Below, piece after piece: positions 34,768 through 43,500 of a DNA stretch of 64,000 bases (its first letter is position 1; the number at the start of each line of letters is the position of its first letter). The position numbers were made by a program, and so were the translations under genes. This stretch comes from DAOUKH01 sp965219875 (GTDB taxonomy: Bacteria > Chloroflexota > Dehalococcoidia > SHYB01), in contig CBDCOW010000001.1 in the NCBI GenBank assembly GCA_965219875.1, positions 1,116,001-1,180,000 of the forward strand, given 5' to 3'. Below the pieces are notes generated by a model. It worked only from the letters and a program-made list of their open reading frames with translations, had not been told where the DNA came from and searched no databases.

Positions 34768-35538
34768 ATGAGGCTGACGGGACGGGTGGCGGTCGTAACA
34801 GGTGCTAGTCGTGGTCTCGGCCGAGTGATTGCCCTGGCGCTGGCTGAAGAAGGGGCCGACCTTGTGCTGGTGGCCCGTCGACCCGGTTCGCTTACCAAAG
34901 TGGAGGCCGAGCTGCGTTCGCAGAATGCCAGGTTCACAAGCTTGACGGCAGACCTTTCGCAGGAGACGGAGGTAGCAACGGTTGCTTCCTCCATCCTTCA
35001 AGAGTTCGGCAAGGCGGACATACTCATCAACAACGCCGCCGTCCAGGGCCCAACGAAGCCAGTCCATGAGATATCGGTAGCGAGCTGGCAAGAGGTGCTG
35101 GCGGTGGATTTGACGGGACCGTTCCTGTGCATTCGCGCCTTCGCCCCCTCGATGATGGCGCAAAAAAGGGGCAGCATTGTGAACGTCTCCTCTACCGCAG
35201 CTATGAAAGGCGTCGCCCTGAGGAGTCCATACTGCTCGGCGAAAATGGGCATGATCGGGCTCACCAAGGCATTGGCGCAAGAACTGGGACCCAGCGGCGT
35301 CCGCGTCAACGCAATCTGCCCTGGGCCGATGCCGAGCACCGCGGTCGAAGAAGTGGTGCGTGATAGGAGCCGGCAAACAGGCCGCCCCTACGACCATCTG
35401 CTTGAGCGCACGTTGCGCTCGCCTTCACTAGTACGGCCTATCGCCATGAACGAAGTGGCATCGGCTATCGTTTTCCTTGCGTCGGATGATTCCAGCGCCA
35501 TCACGGGACAAGTCATCACCGCAGCGGGAGGAGCTTGA
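34768..35538 (+). CDS. SDR-family NAD(P)-dependent oxidoreductase
   Basis: 256-residue classical short-chain dehydrogenase. The Rossmann motif is VVTGASRGLGR, then ILINNAAVQGP (NNAG-like), the catalytic Ser in VNVSSTAAMKG, Tyr and Lys in SPYCSAKMG, and a C-terminal VFLASDDSSAITGQVITAAGG. It starts at ATG 34768 after an AAAGGGAG site; an in-frame upstream start is less likely. It likely oxidises a hydroxyacyl-CoA or alcohol made by the hydratases of this region. It ends 6 bases before the DppB-like permease, forming an SDR-permease-permease operon, an uncommon pairing. Confidence 0.92.
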   Translation: MRLTGRVAVVTGASRGLGRVIALALAEEGADLVLVARRPGSLTKVEAELRSQNARFTSLTADLSQETEVATVASSILQEFGKADILINNAAVQGPTKPVHEISVASWQEVLAVDLTGPFLCIRAFAPSMMAQKRGSIVNVSSTAAMKGVALRSPYCSAKMGMIGLTKALAQELGPSGVRVNAICPGPMPSTAVEEVVRDRSRQTGRPYDHLLERTLRSPSLVRPIAMNEVASAIVFLASDDSSAITGQVITAAGGA

Positions 35539-35544
35539 GAAGCC

Positions 35545-36501
35545 ATGCTGCCTTTCGTGATCAGGCGGCTCCTCCTAGTCATACCAGTAGTGCTTGGCGC
35601 AACCATCATTGTCTTCTTTGCCATCCGACTGGTGCCGGGAGACACCATCGACGCCCAGATCTCCGGGTCGCAGTGGCTAAGCGCTGAGCAGCAGCAGCAG
35701 ATGCGCGCCGATTTGGGCATCGATAAGCCGGCGGTTACCCAGTACTTTCACTGGCTGAACGACCTGCTTACCGGAGACCTGGGCACTTCGTTCCGCACCG
35801 GCGAGGGGGCCGCCGTTGAGATTATCGACCGGCTGCCGATGAGCATAGAGCTGGCCTTTCTCGCCGTGCTGTTCTCCATTCTGGTCTCTGTGCCAGTTGG
35901 TGTGATTGCTGCGGTCTATCGGGACCGGTGGTTCGACTACCTCATTCGTGGCTTCTCCATCCTCGGCGTTGCCATTCCCCATTTCATTCTGGCCACGGCG
36001 GCAGTGACGTTCGCCGCATCCTGGTTCGGATGGTCGGCGCCACTCGGGTACGCGCAGTTTAGCGAAGATCCCTGGAAAAACCTTCAGCAGATCTTGCCCG
36101 CCGCCATCGTCCTTGGGTTGAGCCAGACCGCGATGTCTATGCGTCTGGTGCGCTCGTCCATGCTAGAGGTATTGCAGGAAGACTACATTCGGACCGCCAA
36201 GGCGAAGGGGCTGTCCTCTCGAACCGTGCTATTCACCCACGCCCTTCGTAACGCAATGATTCCCGTAGTTACGGTTTGGGGCACGTCGTTCGGCTACCTG
36301 ATGGCGGGCCAAGTGATCGTAGAGCACATTTTCCGTCTCCCTGGGATTGGTAGCTTGATGATCGAGTCGTTAGGCCAGCGGGACTACCCTGTTCTTCAAG
36401 CCAGCGTGTTATTCATGGCCCTCTCGTTCGCGAGTGTCAACCTTCTCGTCGACATCTCCTATGGGTTCCTCGATCCACGCATTCGGCTCGGCAGAGCATA
36501 A
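35545..36501 (+). CDS. ABC transporter permease, DppB type (second system)
   Basis: 318 residues, typical DppB: MLPFVIRRLLLVIPVVLGAT start, periplasmic loop, EAA-loop YIRTAKAKGLSSRTVLFTHA and a C-terminal DISYGFLDPRIRLG. It is a different system from the 3.5-4.5 kb importer but of the same family. The likely binding protein is the lipoprotein at 43501-45273, in the facing gene cluster. No ATPase genes are near. Confidence 0.92.
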   Translation: MLPFVIRRLLLVIPVVLGATIIVFFAIRLVPGDTIDAQISGSQWLSAEQQQQMRADLGIDKPAVTQYFHWLNDLLTGDLGTSFRTGEGAAVEIIDRLPMSIELAFLAVLFSILVSVPVGVIAAVYRDRWFDYLIRGFSILGVAIPHFILATAAVTFAASWFGWSAPLGYAQFSEDPWKNLQQILPAAIVLGLSQTAMSMRLVRSSMLEVLQEDYIRTAKAKGLSSRTVLFTHALRNAMIPVVTVWGTSFGYLMAGQVIVEHIFRLPGIGSLMIESLGQRDYPVLQASVLFMALSFASVNLLVDISYGFLDPRIRLGRA

Positions 36502-36503
36502 CC

Positions 36504-37418
36504 ATGGCCATCTCCGGAACCATTGGCCACGCAGTGAACTACCGTGAACGTGCTTGGGGATACGTGGCCATCTTGGCGCGCTTCGCTCAGCGCAAGCCGG
36601 TGGGATTCGCGTCCATGACGCTCATAGTCCTGATCGTTTTCGCGGCTATCTTTGCGAATCTCATCTCCCTCCACGATCCCCTGAGCCAGTTCGGCAATAT
36701 GGCCTTCGCATCACCATTCAGCATCTCGCCGGATGGCAAACCCTACATCTTGGGCGGCGACCCGCTGGGTCGGGACATGTTCGCCCGGATTTTGTACGGA
36801 GCACGGATATCGCTGTACGTGGGGCTAGCTTCGGTTGGCCTCGGCGTCGCCGTCGGGTCAGTCATTGGATTGACCAGCGGCTATCTGGGTGGCTGGCTGG
36901 ACAATGGAATTCAGCGAATCATGGACGGCACGATGGCGCTGCCACCCCTAATTCTCGCGTTGCTGATCGCCTCGGTGCTGGGACCCAGTACCTTCAACAC
37001 CACGGTGGCAATTGCCATCGTGTGGGTGCCGACTACGAACAGGGTGGTGCGCGGCTCCGTCCTCTCGGCGAAGGAAAACGACTACGTCGAGGCGGCGCAC
37101 GCCATCGGGTGTTCAGACATGCGAGTCGCGGTGCGACACATCCTGCCGAACATCCTGGCCCCGCTAACGGTCCTTGCCACACTCATGATCGCCCAGGCGA
37201 TCTTGCTGGAGGCATCGCTAAGCTTCCTCGGCGTGGGCACGCCTCCGCCCACTCCTTCTTGGGGCGCCATGGTGAGCGGCCCCGCACGGGACTACATCGC
37301 ACACGAACCGCGGCTGCTGATCTTCCCTGGTGGCGCGCTTGCCCTGACGGTCCTGGCGTTTAGCCTTGCAGGCGATACGCTCAGGGATCTGTGGGACCCC
37401 AAGCTGAAGGGGATCTGA
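36504..37418 (+). CDS. ABC transporter permease, DppC type (second system)
   Basis: 304 residues, 2 bases after the DppB-like gene. N-terminal cytosolic tail, then membrane segments, the GGDPLGRDMFARILYGARIS block and EAA-loop EAAHAIGCSDMRVAVRHILP, and it ends LRDLWDPKLKGI as DppC proteins do. It forms the translocation pore with its partner. The gene ends 50 bases before the converging Lrp regulator gene. Confidence 0.92.
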   Translation: MAISGTIGHAVNYRERAWGYVAILARFAQRKPVGFASMTLIVLIVFAAIFANLISLHDPLSQFGNMAFASPFSISPDGKPYILGGDPLGRDMFARILYGARISLYVGLASVGLGVAVGSVIGLTSGYLGGWLDNGIQRIMDGTMALPPLILALLIASVLGPSTFNTTVAIAIVWVPTTNRVVRGSVLSAKENDYVEAAHAIGCSDMRVAVRHILPNILAPLTVLATLMIAQAILLEASLSFLGVGTPPPTPSWGAMVSGPARDYIAHEPRLLIFPGGALALTVLAFSLAGDTLRDLWDPKLKGI

Positions 37419-37468
37419 TCGCGGAGATACCGGGGCAGGAATAGCCGACGCGTTCACGATGATTCGGG

Positions 37469-37978
37469 TCAGTCGGAGCGGACGGGCCAGACGCGATCGT
37501 ACGTCCGTTTGGTCGTCTTCAGTATCCGAAATGTCTCGATGCGAGCGACGCCGGGTATCTGGCCCACCTTTTCGGTCAACAACTCGAAGAGGGCTTCATC
37601 GGACTCGAGTGCGGAAGAAAACACCACGTCGAATCGACCGCTCAGTATAGCTACATAGCGTATTTCTTCCAGCTTGCCTAGCTCTTCGACAACCGACTTG
37701 GTCTTAGCGGGATCGGTCTGCACCGTTACGAAGACGTCAACGGGCAGGCCGATTTTGTCCGGGTTGGTTATAGCTACGATCTGCAAGACCTCATCTCCGA
37801 TAAGTTTGTTCACGCGGCTACGAGTCGCCGTCGGTGAGACACCCACGGTGTTGGAAAGCTCAGCGATGGTCCGCCGCCCGTCTTCCCGCAATAAGTCTAT
37901 GATCTTGCTGTCTATTTCGTCGAATAGCGCCGTTGCTTTGCGTGCTCGGCGCTGGCCGTTGTGGGAAGATCTGCTCAT
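37469..37978 (-). CDS. Lrp/AsnC-family transcriptional regulator
   Basis: 169 residues. N-terminal winged helix-turn-helix (IDSKIIDLLREDGRRTIAEL then VGVSPTATRSRVNKLI) and a C-terminal RAM (ligand-binding, oligomerising) domain ending near KTTKRTYDRVW. Such proteins sense amino or organic acids. The ATG at 37978 with AAGGA upstream is chosen over an open extension of 18 residues. It lies at the downstream end of the CoA-transferase cluster on the same strand and directly faces the permease operon, so it is the best local candidate to control both. Ligand unknown. Confidence 0.9.
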   Translation of the reverse strand: MSRSSHNGQRRARKATALFDEIDSKIIDLLREDGRRTIAELSNTVGVSPTATRSRVNKLIGDEVLQIVAITNPDKIGLPVDVFVTVQTDPAKTKSVVEELGKLEEIRYVAILSGRFDVVFSSALESDEALFELLTEKVGQIPGVARIETFRILKTTKRTYDRVWPVRSD

Positions 37979-38201
37979 GTGTAACACATCCTTATTTGCT
38001 GCACGACCGGCCCCATGAGTCGCCGGGAGCATGAGGGGCAGAGATCGAACACCCTCATCGCGTTATCGCCCCCGAGCTCCGATCTATGGTCCGTAGCGGA
38101 AGCCTCGCGCACCACACGCCCGCTGAACCCCGTCGCTCATAGACCTGGCCTTTTGAGATTGATCATGTAGCGGGGCTGATAGCCAGGCCGGGTAGCGGCC
38201 C

Positions 38202-39509
38202 CTACGGTATCTCGAGGTCGAACGCCACGCCGATGTGGCCGTCTCCGTATAGCGCCTGGCATCGCTCGTCGTCATAGCTCAGCAATTCCCGGTAGACGTA
38301 CCCGTTATGCTCGCCAAGCCGACAGGGGGGCAAGTGTTTATCTCTGCGGGCTGTGCCGTTCGAGCGCCAGACCATCCCCGGGTAGTCATGTTTCCCAGTA
38401 TCGTCTTGTTCTAATTCCAGCCAGAACTCCCGCTGGCGGAGATGTTGGTCGCAAAAGACATCGGCCTCATTCAGCACACCGCCGGCCGTGATCCCGTTCT
38501 GCTGGAGAAGCGGCACCAGTTCCTCAAGGACACAATGCTTGCTCCACTCGCCGATGATGCCGTCAATCTCGTCCTGATGCCTCAGCCTCCCGTACACTGT
38601 TTCGAAGTGAGGGGCGGTTAGCCTGGCGTCTGCAATCAGCACGACGAGGGCTTCCCACGCAGTGTCGCTCTGCACGGTTAGCGCGACCCATCGATCTTCT
38701 CCCTTGCATGGGTAGACGCCTTGGGGGGCGAAGAAAGGGTGCCGGTTCCCCATGGGCTTCTGATCCCGGCCGTTCATGGCGGCGTCTAACAGCGCCGGCG
38801 CGAGGTAGGGCAGGAAGTTCTCAACGAGCGAAAGTTCGACGAACTGGCCCTGCCCGGTCTCCAATCGGTGATAGAGCGCCATGAGCGTGGCGGCAGCTAT
38901 CGAGGCGCCGGCGGCCCCGTCGGAAGGCATGGCGACGGTGACGTGGGACGAGTCCTCGTCGGGGTATCCTCGGAGCCACGTATGGCCGCAACTCGCCTCG
39001 AAATGCTGGCCGAAGCCACGGTATTGCGCATGGGGGCCCCAAGCGCCCAACCCTGAAGCGGCGACGAAGATCAGGTCGGACCTCACCTGACGGAGAGACT
39101 CGTACCCGACTCCGAGCTTGTCCAGCGTGCCGGGGGTGTTGTTCTCCACCACCACGTCGCTGATGGAAGTTAGCTCCTTGAGGACCTCCACGCCCGAGGC
39201 GGTTGCCAGGTCCAACGTCATCGCCAGTTTGTTGCGGGCATGGCAGTTGAACATCGCGTGGCGGTTCCAGGGTCGTTCCCCCGGCGACTGGTCTGGGTAT
39301 CCTCGTCCGAGATAGTTTTGGCTATTTACGAAGGCCTGGCTGGGGCGTGCTTGGTGTCCCCTCGTCGAGGGTTGCCACCGATGATGGCTTTCCACCCGAA
39401 TCACCTCGGCGCCAAGGTCCCCCAGCAGCATGGAGCCATAGGGGCCGGCCCACACCAAGGTAAGGTCCAAGACCCGTATCCCATGCAGGGGAGGCGCTTG
39501 ACCCATCAT
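38202..39509 (-). CDS. CaiB/BaiF class III CoA-transferase, subunit-like, variant active-site motif
   Basis: 435 residues, class III (CaiB/BaiF) CoA-transferase fold: N-terminal GIRVLDLTLVWAGPYGSMLL, GADVIRVE-type strand (GAEVIRVESHHRW), FEASCGHTWLRGY region and the swapped C-terminal domain. In the active-site segment the three sister proteins read G-x-x-x-D-[IV]-S-[LMI], but here it is GQFVELSLVE, with Glu in place of Asp. Such enzymes move CoA from a donor acyl-CoA to an acid through an enzyme aspartyl anhydride. The start codon overlaps the stop of the next transferase, so the two may form a heteromer in which this subunit has a non-standard active site. Confidence 0.9.
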   Translation of the reverse strand: MMGQAPPLHGIRVLDLTLVWAGPYGSMLLGDLGAEVIRVESHHRWQPSTRGHQARPSQAFVNSQNYLGRGYPDQSPGERPWNRHAMFNCHARNKLAMTLDLATASGVEVLKELTSISDVVVENNTPGTLDKLGVGYESLRQVRSDLIFVAASGLGAWGPHAQYRGFGQHFEASCGHTWLRGYPDEDSSHVTVAMPSDGAAGASIAAATLMALYHRLETGQGQFVELSLVENFLPYLAPALLDAAMNGRDQKPMGNRHPFFAPQGVYPCKGEDRWVALTVQSDTAWEALVVLIADARLTAPHFETVYGRLRHQDEIDGIIGEWSKHCVLEELVPLLQQNGITAGGVLNEADVFCDQHLRQREFWLELEQDDTGKHDYPGMVWRSNGTARRDKHLPPCRLGEHNGYVYRELLSYDDERCQALYGDGHIGVAFDLEIP

Positions 39510-40711
39510 AGATAGGCCAGCGCCTTTGCCTGTTGTAGCTCTTGGGAGGACAGCTGCAGCACATCGTCGTAAACCTCGGCGTTATGCTGGCCCAAGGTCG
39601 GCGCCGGCCGAGCCTGCCAGGCGCCCTTGGAAAAGCGAAACGGAGGACCGGGTACCTTGATTTGGCCGTGCGGCGCCCGCTCGACCGAGACGAAGGAGTC
39701 TCGGGCCAGGAGATGATCGTCTTTCAGCACATCCGACGGGGCCGCTACGGGCGCGCATGGGACTTTCGCCTGCTGACCAGCCTCGGTGGCCTCGGCCCGC
39801 GTACGGTCCAGCAGCCATGGGACAAGTATCGCCTCGAACTCCTCCCGCCGGTGCGGATCGGTCAATGCCGATGGACCACGAAATCGAGGGTCCTCCGCCA
39901 GCTCCGGCATGCCGATCATGCCGCATACACGATCGAAAAACTGTACGCCGCCCGTGATGTGGAAGTACCCATCCTTACAGGGGTATATGCCGTTGGGGAA
40001 GCTCCCGCTGGCGGCGGGCTCTCTCGATGCTACCTGGCCGTGATACGCGTAGCCCACCAGGAATGGCGACCGGCGATCAATATTGCCTACCTGGGTCTCG
40101 AAGAGAGAGATGTCGATGTGTTGGCCTGCTCGTCGTAGCTTCGCTCCCATCACCGCTCCGAGCGTCGCCATGCAGGCCACGTTGCCGCCATGGAACTGCA
40201 CGATCGACCCCGCCAGCTTCACCGGGGGACGCTCAGGCTCGCCCGTCGCGTGCATGGCGCCACCCATGGCGTAAAGCGTGATCTCAGACGCCTTCCAGTC
40301 GCGGTAGGGGCCGGTTTGTCCAAAATTGCTGATGGATGTCATAACTAGCCCTGGGTTGATCTCCCTGAGCTGACTGTAGGAATAACCAAGCCGGTCCATG
40401 AACCCCGGGTGGAAGCTTTCGACGACGACGTCAACGTCTGCGACGAGGGAGGGGACTGCGCGCCGAGCGAAGGCGCCTTTCAGGTCCAACGTTATCCCCA
40501 GCTTGCTGGTGTTAAGGAAGGTAAAGAGAGCACTTGTCTCATGCCCCGGATTGTCGTTGGGGAATGGTCCGAGTCTGCGGCATGGATCACCCCATGGTGG
40601 CTCCACCTTGATTACGGTGGCTCCGTAGTCCCCCAAGAGCTTGGTGCAGTAGGGCCCTGCAATCCACTGCGTGAAGTCGAGGACTCGCAGTCCAGCTAAA
40701 GGGGAAGGCAT
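39506..40711 (-). CDS. CaiB/BaiF class III CoA-transferase
   Basis: 401 residues. Starts MPSPLAGLRVLDFTQWIAGP, then GATVIKVEPPWGDPCRRLGP, and the active-site segment GQHIDISLFETQVGN keeps the Asp. It is directly upstream of, and overlaps by 4 bases with, the variant transferase at 38202. Tandem class III transferases occur in benzylsuccinate CoA-transferase (BbsEF) and similar heteromeric enzymes (family knowledge), and a similar arrangement is proposed here. It is preceded by the carbonic-anhydrase-like gene with a 13-base gap. Substrate unknown. Confidence 0.92.
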   Translation of the reverse strand: MPSPLAGLRVLDFTQWIAGPYCTKLLGDYGATVIKVEPPWGDPCRRLGPFPNDNPGHETSALFTFLNTSKLGITLDLKGAFARRAVPSLVADVDVVVESFHPGFMDRLGYSYSQLREINPGLVMTSISNFGQTGPYRDWKASEITLYAMGGAMHATGEPERPPVKLAGSIVQFHGGNVACMATLGAVMGAKLRRAGQHIDISLFETQVGNIDRRSPFLVGYAYHGQVASREPAASGSFPNGIYPCKDGYFHITGGVQFFDRVCGMIGMPELAEDPRFRGPSALTDPHRREEFEAILVPWLLDRTRAEATEAGQQAKVPCAPVAAPSDVLKDDHLLARDSFVSVERAPHGQIKVPGPPFRFSKGAWQARPAPTLGQHNAEVYDDVLQLSSQELQQAKALAYL

Positions 40712-40724
40712 GGGACCCCTAAGC

Positions 40725-41231
40725 CTAAAGGCCCACCTCGCGCGATTGCCGAAGCAGATCGTTGTAGTCGCTCAGGTAAATACCATGGAGTTTGCGTTGC
40801 TCCGGCGAAACCTCGCCCTTGATCACGCCGGGCACCCCAACGACCAAGCTGTTGGGCGGAATCTTTTGTCCTGGACGCACGAGAGCGCCGGCGGCGATCA
40901 CGCATCCATCCCCCACCTCTACGTCGTCTAGGAGCGTGGCATGGCTCGCCACGAGCACATTGTTCCCGATCTTCGCGGAATGAACGACGACGCTATGTCC
41001 GATTATCACGTTGTCGCCGATCTCGGACAGGATGCCGCTATGGACAACACAGTTGTCTTCAATGTAGGTATCCCTACCGATGCGGATCGTGCCGTAATCA
41101 CCGCGGATGACCGCCCCGGGCCACACGCCGGAGTTTTCACCGATGGTGACTTTGCCGATGACGAGGGCGGTCTCGCACACATAGGAGGAAGCCGCTATTT
41201 GGGGGGAATCATTGAGCCATGGTTTGATCAT
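40725..41231 (-). CDS. Gamma-carbonic-anhydrase/CaiE-PaaY-like hexapeptide-repeat protein
   Basis: 168 residues of left-handed beta-helix hexapeptide repeats (for example VIGKVTIGENSGVWPGAVIR) followed by an alpha-helix. The three zinc-ligand histidines of gamma-class carbonic anhydrases are present as His64 (CVVHSG), His79 (IIGHS) and His84 (VVVHS). In carnitine and phenylacetate clusters such proteins (CaiE, PaaY) accompany CoA-ester catabolism; PaaY is a thioesterase, so both carbonic-anhydrase and CoA-related roles are possible. Its ATG overlaps the stop of the Ldh-family gene (ATGA). Confidence 0.9.
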   Translation of the reverse strand: MIKPWLNDSPQIAASSYVCETALVIGKVTIGENSGVWPGAVIRGDYGTIRIGRDTYIEDNCVVHSGILSEIGDNVIIGHSVVVHSAKIGNNVLVASHATLLDDVEVGDGCVIAAGALVRPGQKIPPNSLVVGVPGVIKGEVSPEQRKLHGIYLSDYNDLLRQSREVGL

Positions 41232-42463
41232 GCATTTGCCGCCTTTCGAGGGCTAGACGATGGAACGGTCCGAAGGTCTGACGAAATGCCGCACTCCCTG
41301 GCCAGCCGTTGGAGGTTGCGGCGGACGTTGGCGGGAAGCGGCAATCGGTCCTGACGTTTCAGCCTGGCCTGCATGGCTTGGGAGCGCTGGCCCGGATAGT
41401 AGAGCCGGTCCACACCAGTCCGACGGCGGCTCCGCACCGTGCGGCGCAGCTCCTTGTCCACGCCTCGCTCGAACCCTTCCAAGTCACAGAAGAGTGAGGG
41501 GTCGATGGCGATAAGCAGTGAGCCGGGGCGCTTGTGATACCATTCGCCATCCCAGCGATCCTCCGGCGGGTGCTCACCCACCAGGACATTGGTCAGCAGT
41601 CCAAACGCGAGCGCCAAGGCATAGCCTTTGAACCCGCCGATAGGCAGCAGGGAACCGCCGCCGACAAACGCTCCCGGCTGAGAGGCGAGGTATTGGGAAG
41701 CCTTCCCTCGCCTCGCCTGCTCTGGAGGTTTTGCGAAAGCCCTCGGATCGGTGGTCGGAAAGCCGGTGCTATCCAAGAGAAGCCCGGGTGCTACCTGCAG
41801 GCCTTGCGCCGCTGCGGAGAAAACGGGCGTCGCAGACGTTTGGCTGAACGCGGTGTCAAGAATCAAGGGATCGAGCGTGTCGGCAGGGATGCCGAGCCCC
41901 GTTGGGTTGTTGCCTATCAGCGGCTGTGTGCCGCCGGTCGGAGCGATTGACGGCGGCCCCTGGATTGTCCCGAACGCGATGAGGTCCTTGGCCGCCGCCA
42001 TCTTGAATAGAGGGGCCAGCGTACCCAGATTCTTCCGCACGCCGACGATGGCCATGCCCTCCCGCTTCGCCTTATGGATGCACATCTCCATGCTCTGGCG
42101 TCCGATCGAAAGGTAAAACCCCTTCGCATCGCCCGCAATCAAGCCGCTTATCCTCGTCTCTTTGAGGATCTTCAGCTTCGGATTCGGTTCGACGTCTCCA
42201 CTTTGAAACAGGGACACCCATCGAGGAACGTCAGCGATTCCCCGCAAGTGGTCACCTTGCAGGTCCTTATCCAGCAGGGTATCGACGGTGAACGCCGCAT
42301 CGATGTCGTTGAGTCCCGCCCCCCGCAAAGCCGTGATGCAGAGGTTCCTCACTTCGGACAGCCGCACCGAGCGATGGCCAGGTTTCGACCACCACTGCCC
42401 TTTGAAATCACGTTGCTCCAAGAGGTCCGGCGAGGCTGTCGCTCGCTGGGGGGAGGCTGTCAC
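41228..42463 (-). CDS. Ldh-family (malate/L-lactate/ureidoglycolate) oxidoreductase
   Basis: 411 residues of the Ldh_2 fold, NAD(P)-dependent enzymes unrelated to ordinary lactate dehydrogenases. Landmarks are SEVRNLCITALRGAGLNDID at the N-terminus, GFYLSIGRQSMEMCIHKAKR, GTQPLIGNNPTGLGIPAD in the cofactor region and IGGFKGYALALAFGLLTNVL. They interconvert 2-hydroxy and 2-oxo acids or reduce imines. The gene overlaps MaoC-like and carbonic-anhydrase-like neighbours by 4 bases on each side, so all belong to one operon and the likely job is oxidation of a 2-hydroxy acid in that pathway. The C-terminal tail rich in Arg is longer than usual. Confidence 0.9.
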   Translation of the reverse strand: MTASPQRATASPDLLEQRDFKGQWWSKPGHRSVRLSEVRNLCITALRGAGLNDIDAAFTVDTLLDKDLQGDHLRGIADVPRWVSLFQSGDVEPNPKLKILKETRISGLIAGDAKGFYLSIGRQSMEMCIHKAKREGMAIVGVRKNLGTLAPLFKMAAAKDLIAFGTIQGPPSIAPTGGTQPLIGNNPTGLGIPADTLDPLILDTAFSQTSATPVFSAAAQGLQVAPGLLLDSTGFPTTDPRAFAKPPEQARRGKASQYLASQPGAFVGGGSLLPIGGFKGYALALAFGLLTNVLVGEHPPEDRWDGEWYHKRPGSLLIAIDPSLFCDLEGFERGVDKELRRTVRSRRRTGVDRLYYPGQRSQAMQARLKRQDRLPLPANVRRNLQRLARECGISSDLRTVPSSSPRKAANA

Positions 42464-42906
42464 GCAGAACTCCTGTCTGGTGTTTTAAGGGGAAGGGAAA
42501 TCGCGCAAGTCCCGGCTACGATGACGTCGTCGCGTTGGCTGCGCAATTCAACGGCGCACTCGACAAGCCCTTCGCCGTCCTGCATCCATTTCTTGGCGAC
42601 CGTCCCGGTGACGGTCAGCGTGTCGCCCGGGTATGCCATGTTTTGATTGCGCCAGGTGTAGCGCCGAATGCGCCCTACGTGGCCCGCCCACTCCTCAACG
42701 GCTTGGCCAAGAAACGACCCGAGCAGCGGCCCCTGCAGGATCACGTCTTCGAGCCCGCTTGCCTTAGCATAGTCGCGGTCGTAGTGCGTTTCCCCGAGAT
42801 TGCCCTGGGCATTGGCCCACTTCACCAGTTGAACGTAGCCCGGATTCTTCACCAACGGCGTAATACCAGAGCCTTCCTTCACGTCCTCGTACGTTAGCTC
42901 CACCAC
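42460..42906 (-). CDS. MaoC-like dehydratase, catalytic half of split pair
   Basis: 148-residue hot-dog-fold domain. The hydratase motif region is NAQGNLGETHYDRDYAKASG: the catalytic His is there in THYD but the usual Asp of G-D is Asn. Small single-domain MaoC proteins of this type pair with an N-terminal-half protein such as the one encoded directly upstream at 42913, forming a heterodimer like actinobacterial HadAB/ChsH1H2 enoyl-CoA hydratases. With the Asn substitution the hydratase activity should be tested. Its stop overlaps the Ldh-family start. Confidence 0.85.
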   Translation of the reverse strand: MVELTYEDVKEGSGITPLVKNPGYVQLVKWANAQGNLGETHYDRDYAKASGLEDVILQGPLLGSFLGQAVEEWAGHVGRIRRYTWRNQNMAYPGDTLTVTGTVAKKWMQDGEGLVECAVELRSQRDDVIVAGTCAISLPLKTPDRSSA

Positions 42907-42912
42907 GTTGCC

Positions 42913-43422
42913 TCACTTTCGATAGATGTAGGTGTAACGTTCTTTTGCCGCAAGCCGGCCATGCTGGTTTGTGAACGTAGATTCGTACACGCAAAAGGCG
43001 AGGCTGCCAGACCTACCCTCGCGTTCGTAGAGGTCGACAATCCGGTTGCGGATGGTGAGGACGTCGCCTACTCGTATGGGCTCGTGGAGATCGATCTCGG
43101 TGCCGCCGTACAACTCCACCTCGAAATTCAGTCCCTCGATGAGCGCGTAGTTCAGCGGGTCTCGCGGCACTACGCTATACCGGCTGTCTTCACCGATGGC
43201 GTAGCTGAAGGCGTGGTGGATAAACGTCGGAGGGGCAATGAGCGTCCCATAGGGCCCTTCCTTCCCCTTCTTCATATCCAGGTAATGGGGATGTGGATGT
43301 TCAAGGGCTTGGGCGTAGCCTCGCACGGCTTCTTCTGTGACTTCATAGGTTGCTATCGGTGATTCGTGGCCCTTGAAGGCCAGTGCCTTGGGCGTCAGGA
43401 TGTTGTACTTTTGGGATACCAA
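42913..43422 (-). CDS. FAS1-like dehydratase domain protein (MaoC N-terminal half)
   Basis: 169 residues, N-terminal FAS1-like/MaoC dehydratase domain, recognised from ATYEVTEEAVRGYAQALEHP, TLIAPPTFIHHAFSYAIG and GGTEIDLHEPIRVGDVLTIR (first and last trimmed to 20 residues). Such proteins provide the substrate-binding half of a heteromeric enoyl-CoA hydratase; the other half lies 6 bases downstream. It begins at 43422 and follows a hairpin that ends the lipoprotein gene message. Together with the acyl-CoA dehydrogenase, the pair supplies the hydration step of the inferred pathway. Confidence 0.87.
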   Translation of the reverse strand: MVSQKYNILTPKALAFKGHESPIATYEVTEEAVRGYAQALEHPHPHYLDMKKGKEGPYGTLIAPPTFIHHAFSYAIGEDSRYSVVPRDPLNYALIEGLNFEVELYGGTEIDLHEPIRVGDVLTIRNRIVDLYEREGRSGSLAFCVYESTFTNQHGRLAAKERYTYIYRK

Positions 43423-43440
43423 ACGACCTCCTCAGGGTGA

Positions 43441-43476
43441 CAGGATGGGATGCGGCCTAGACCGCATCCCATCCTG
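43441..43476. terminator. Perfect 15-base-stem hairpin after lipoprotein gene
   Basis: CAGGATGGGATGCGG and CCGCATCCCATCCTG pair perfectly across a 6-base loop CCTAGA. It is 24 bases past the lipoprotein stop and 18 bases before the hydratase start, the same placement as the 4561-4592 palindrome after the other binding protein. Without a U-run it is more likely a partial terminator or RNA stabiliser. Confidence 0.65.
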
Positions 43477-43500
43477 TTTGAACCCCTTACGCTCTCAGAA

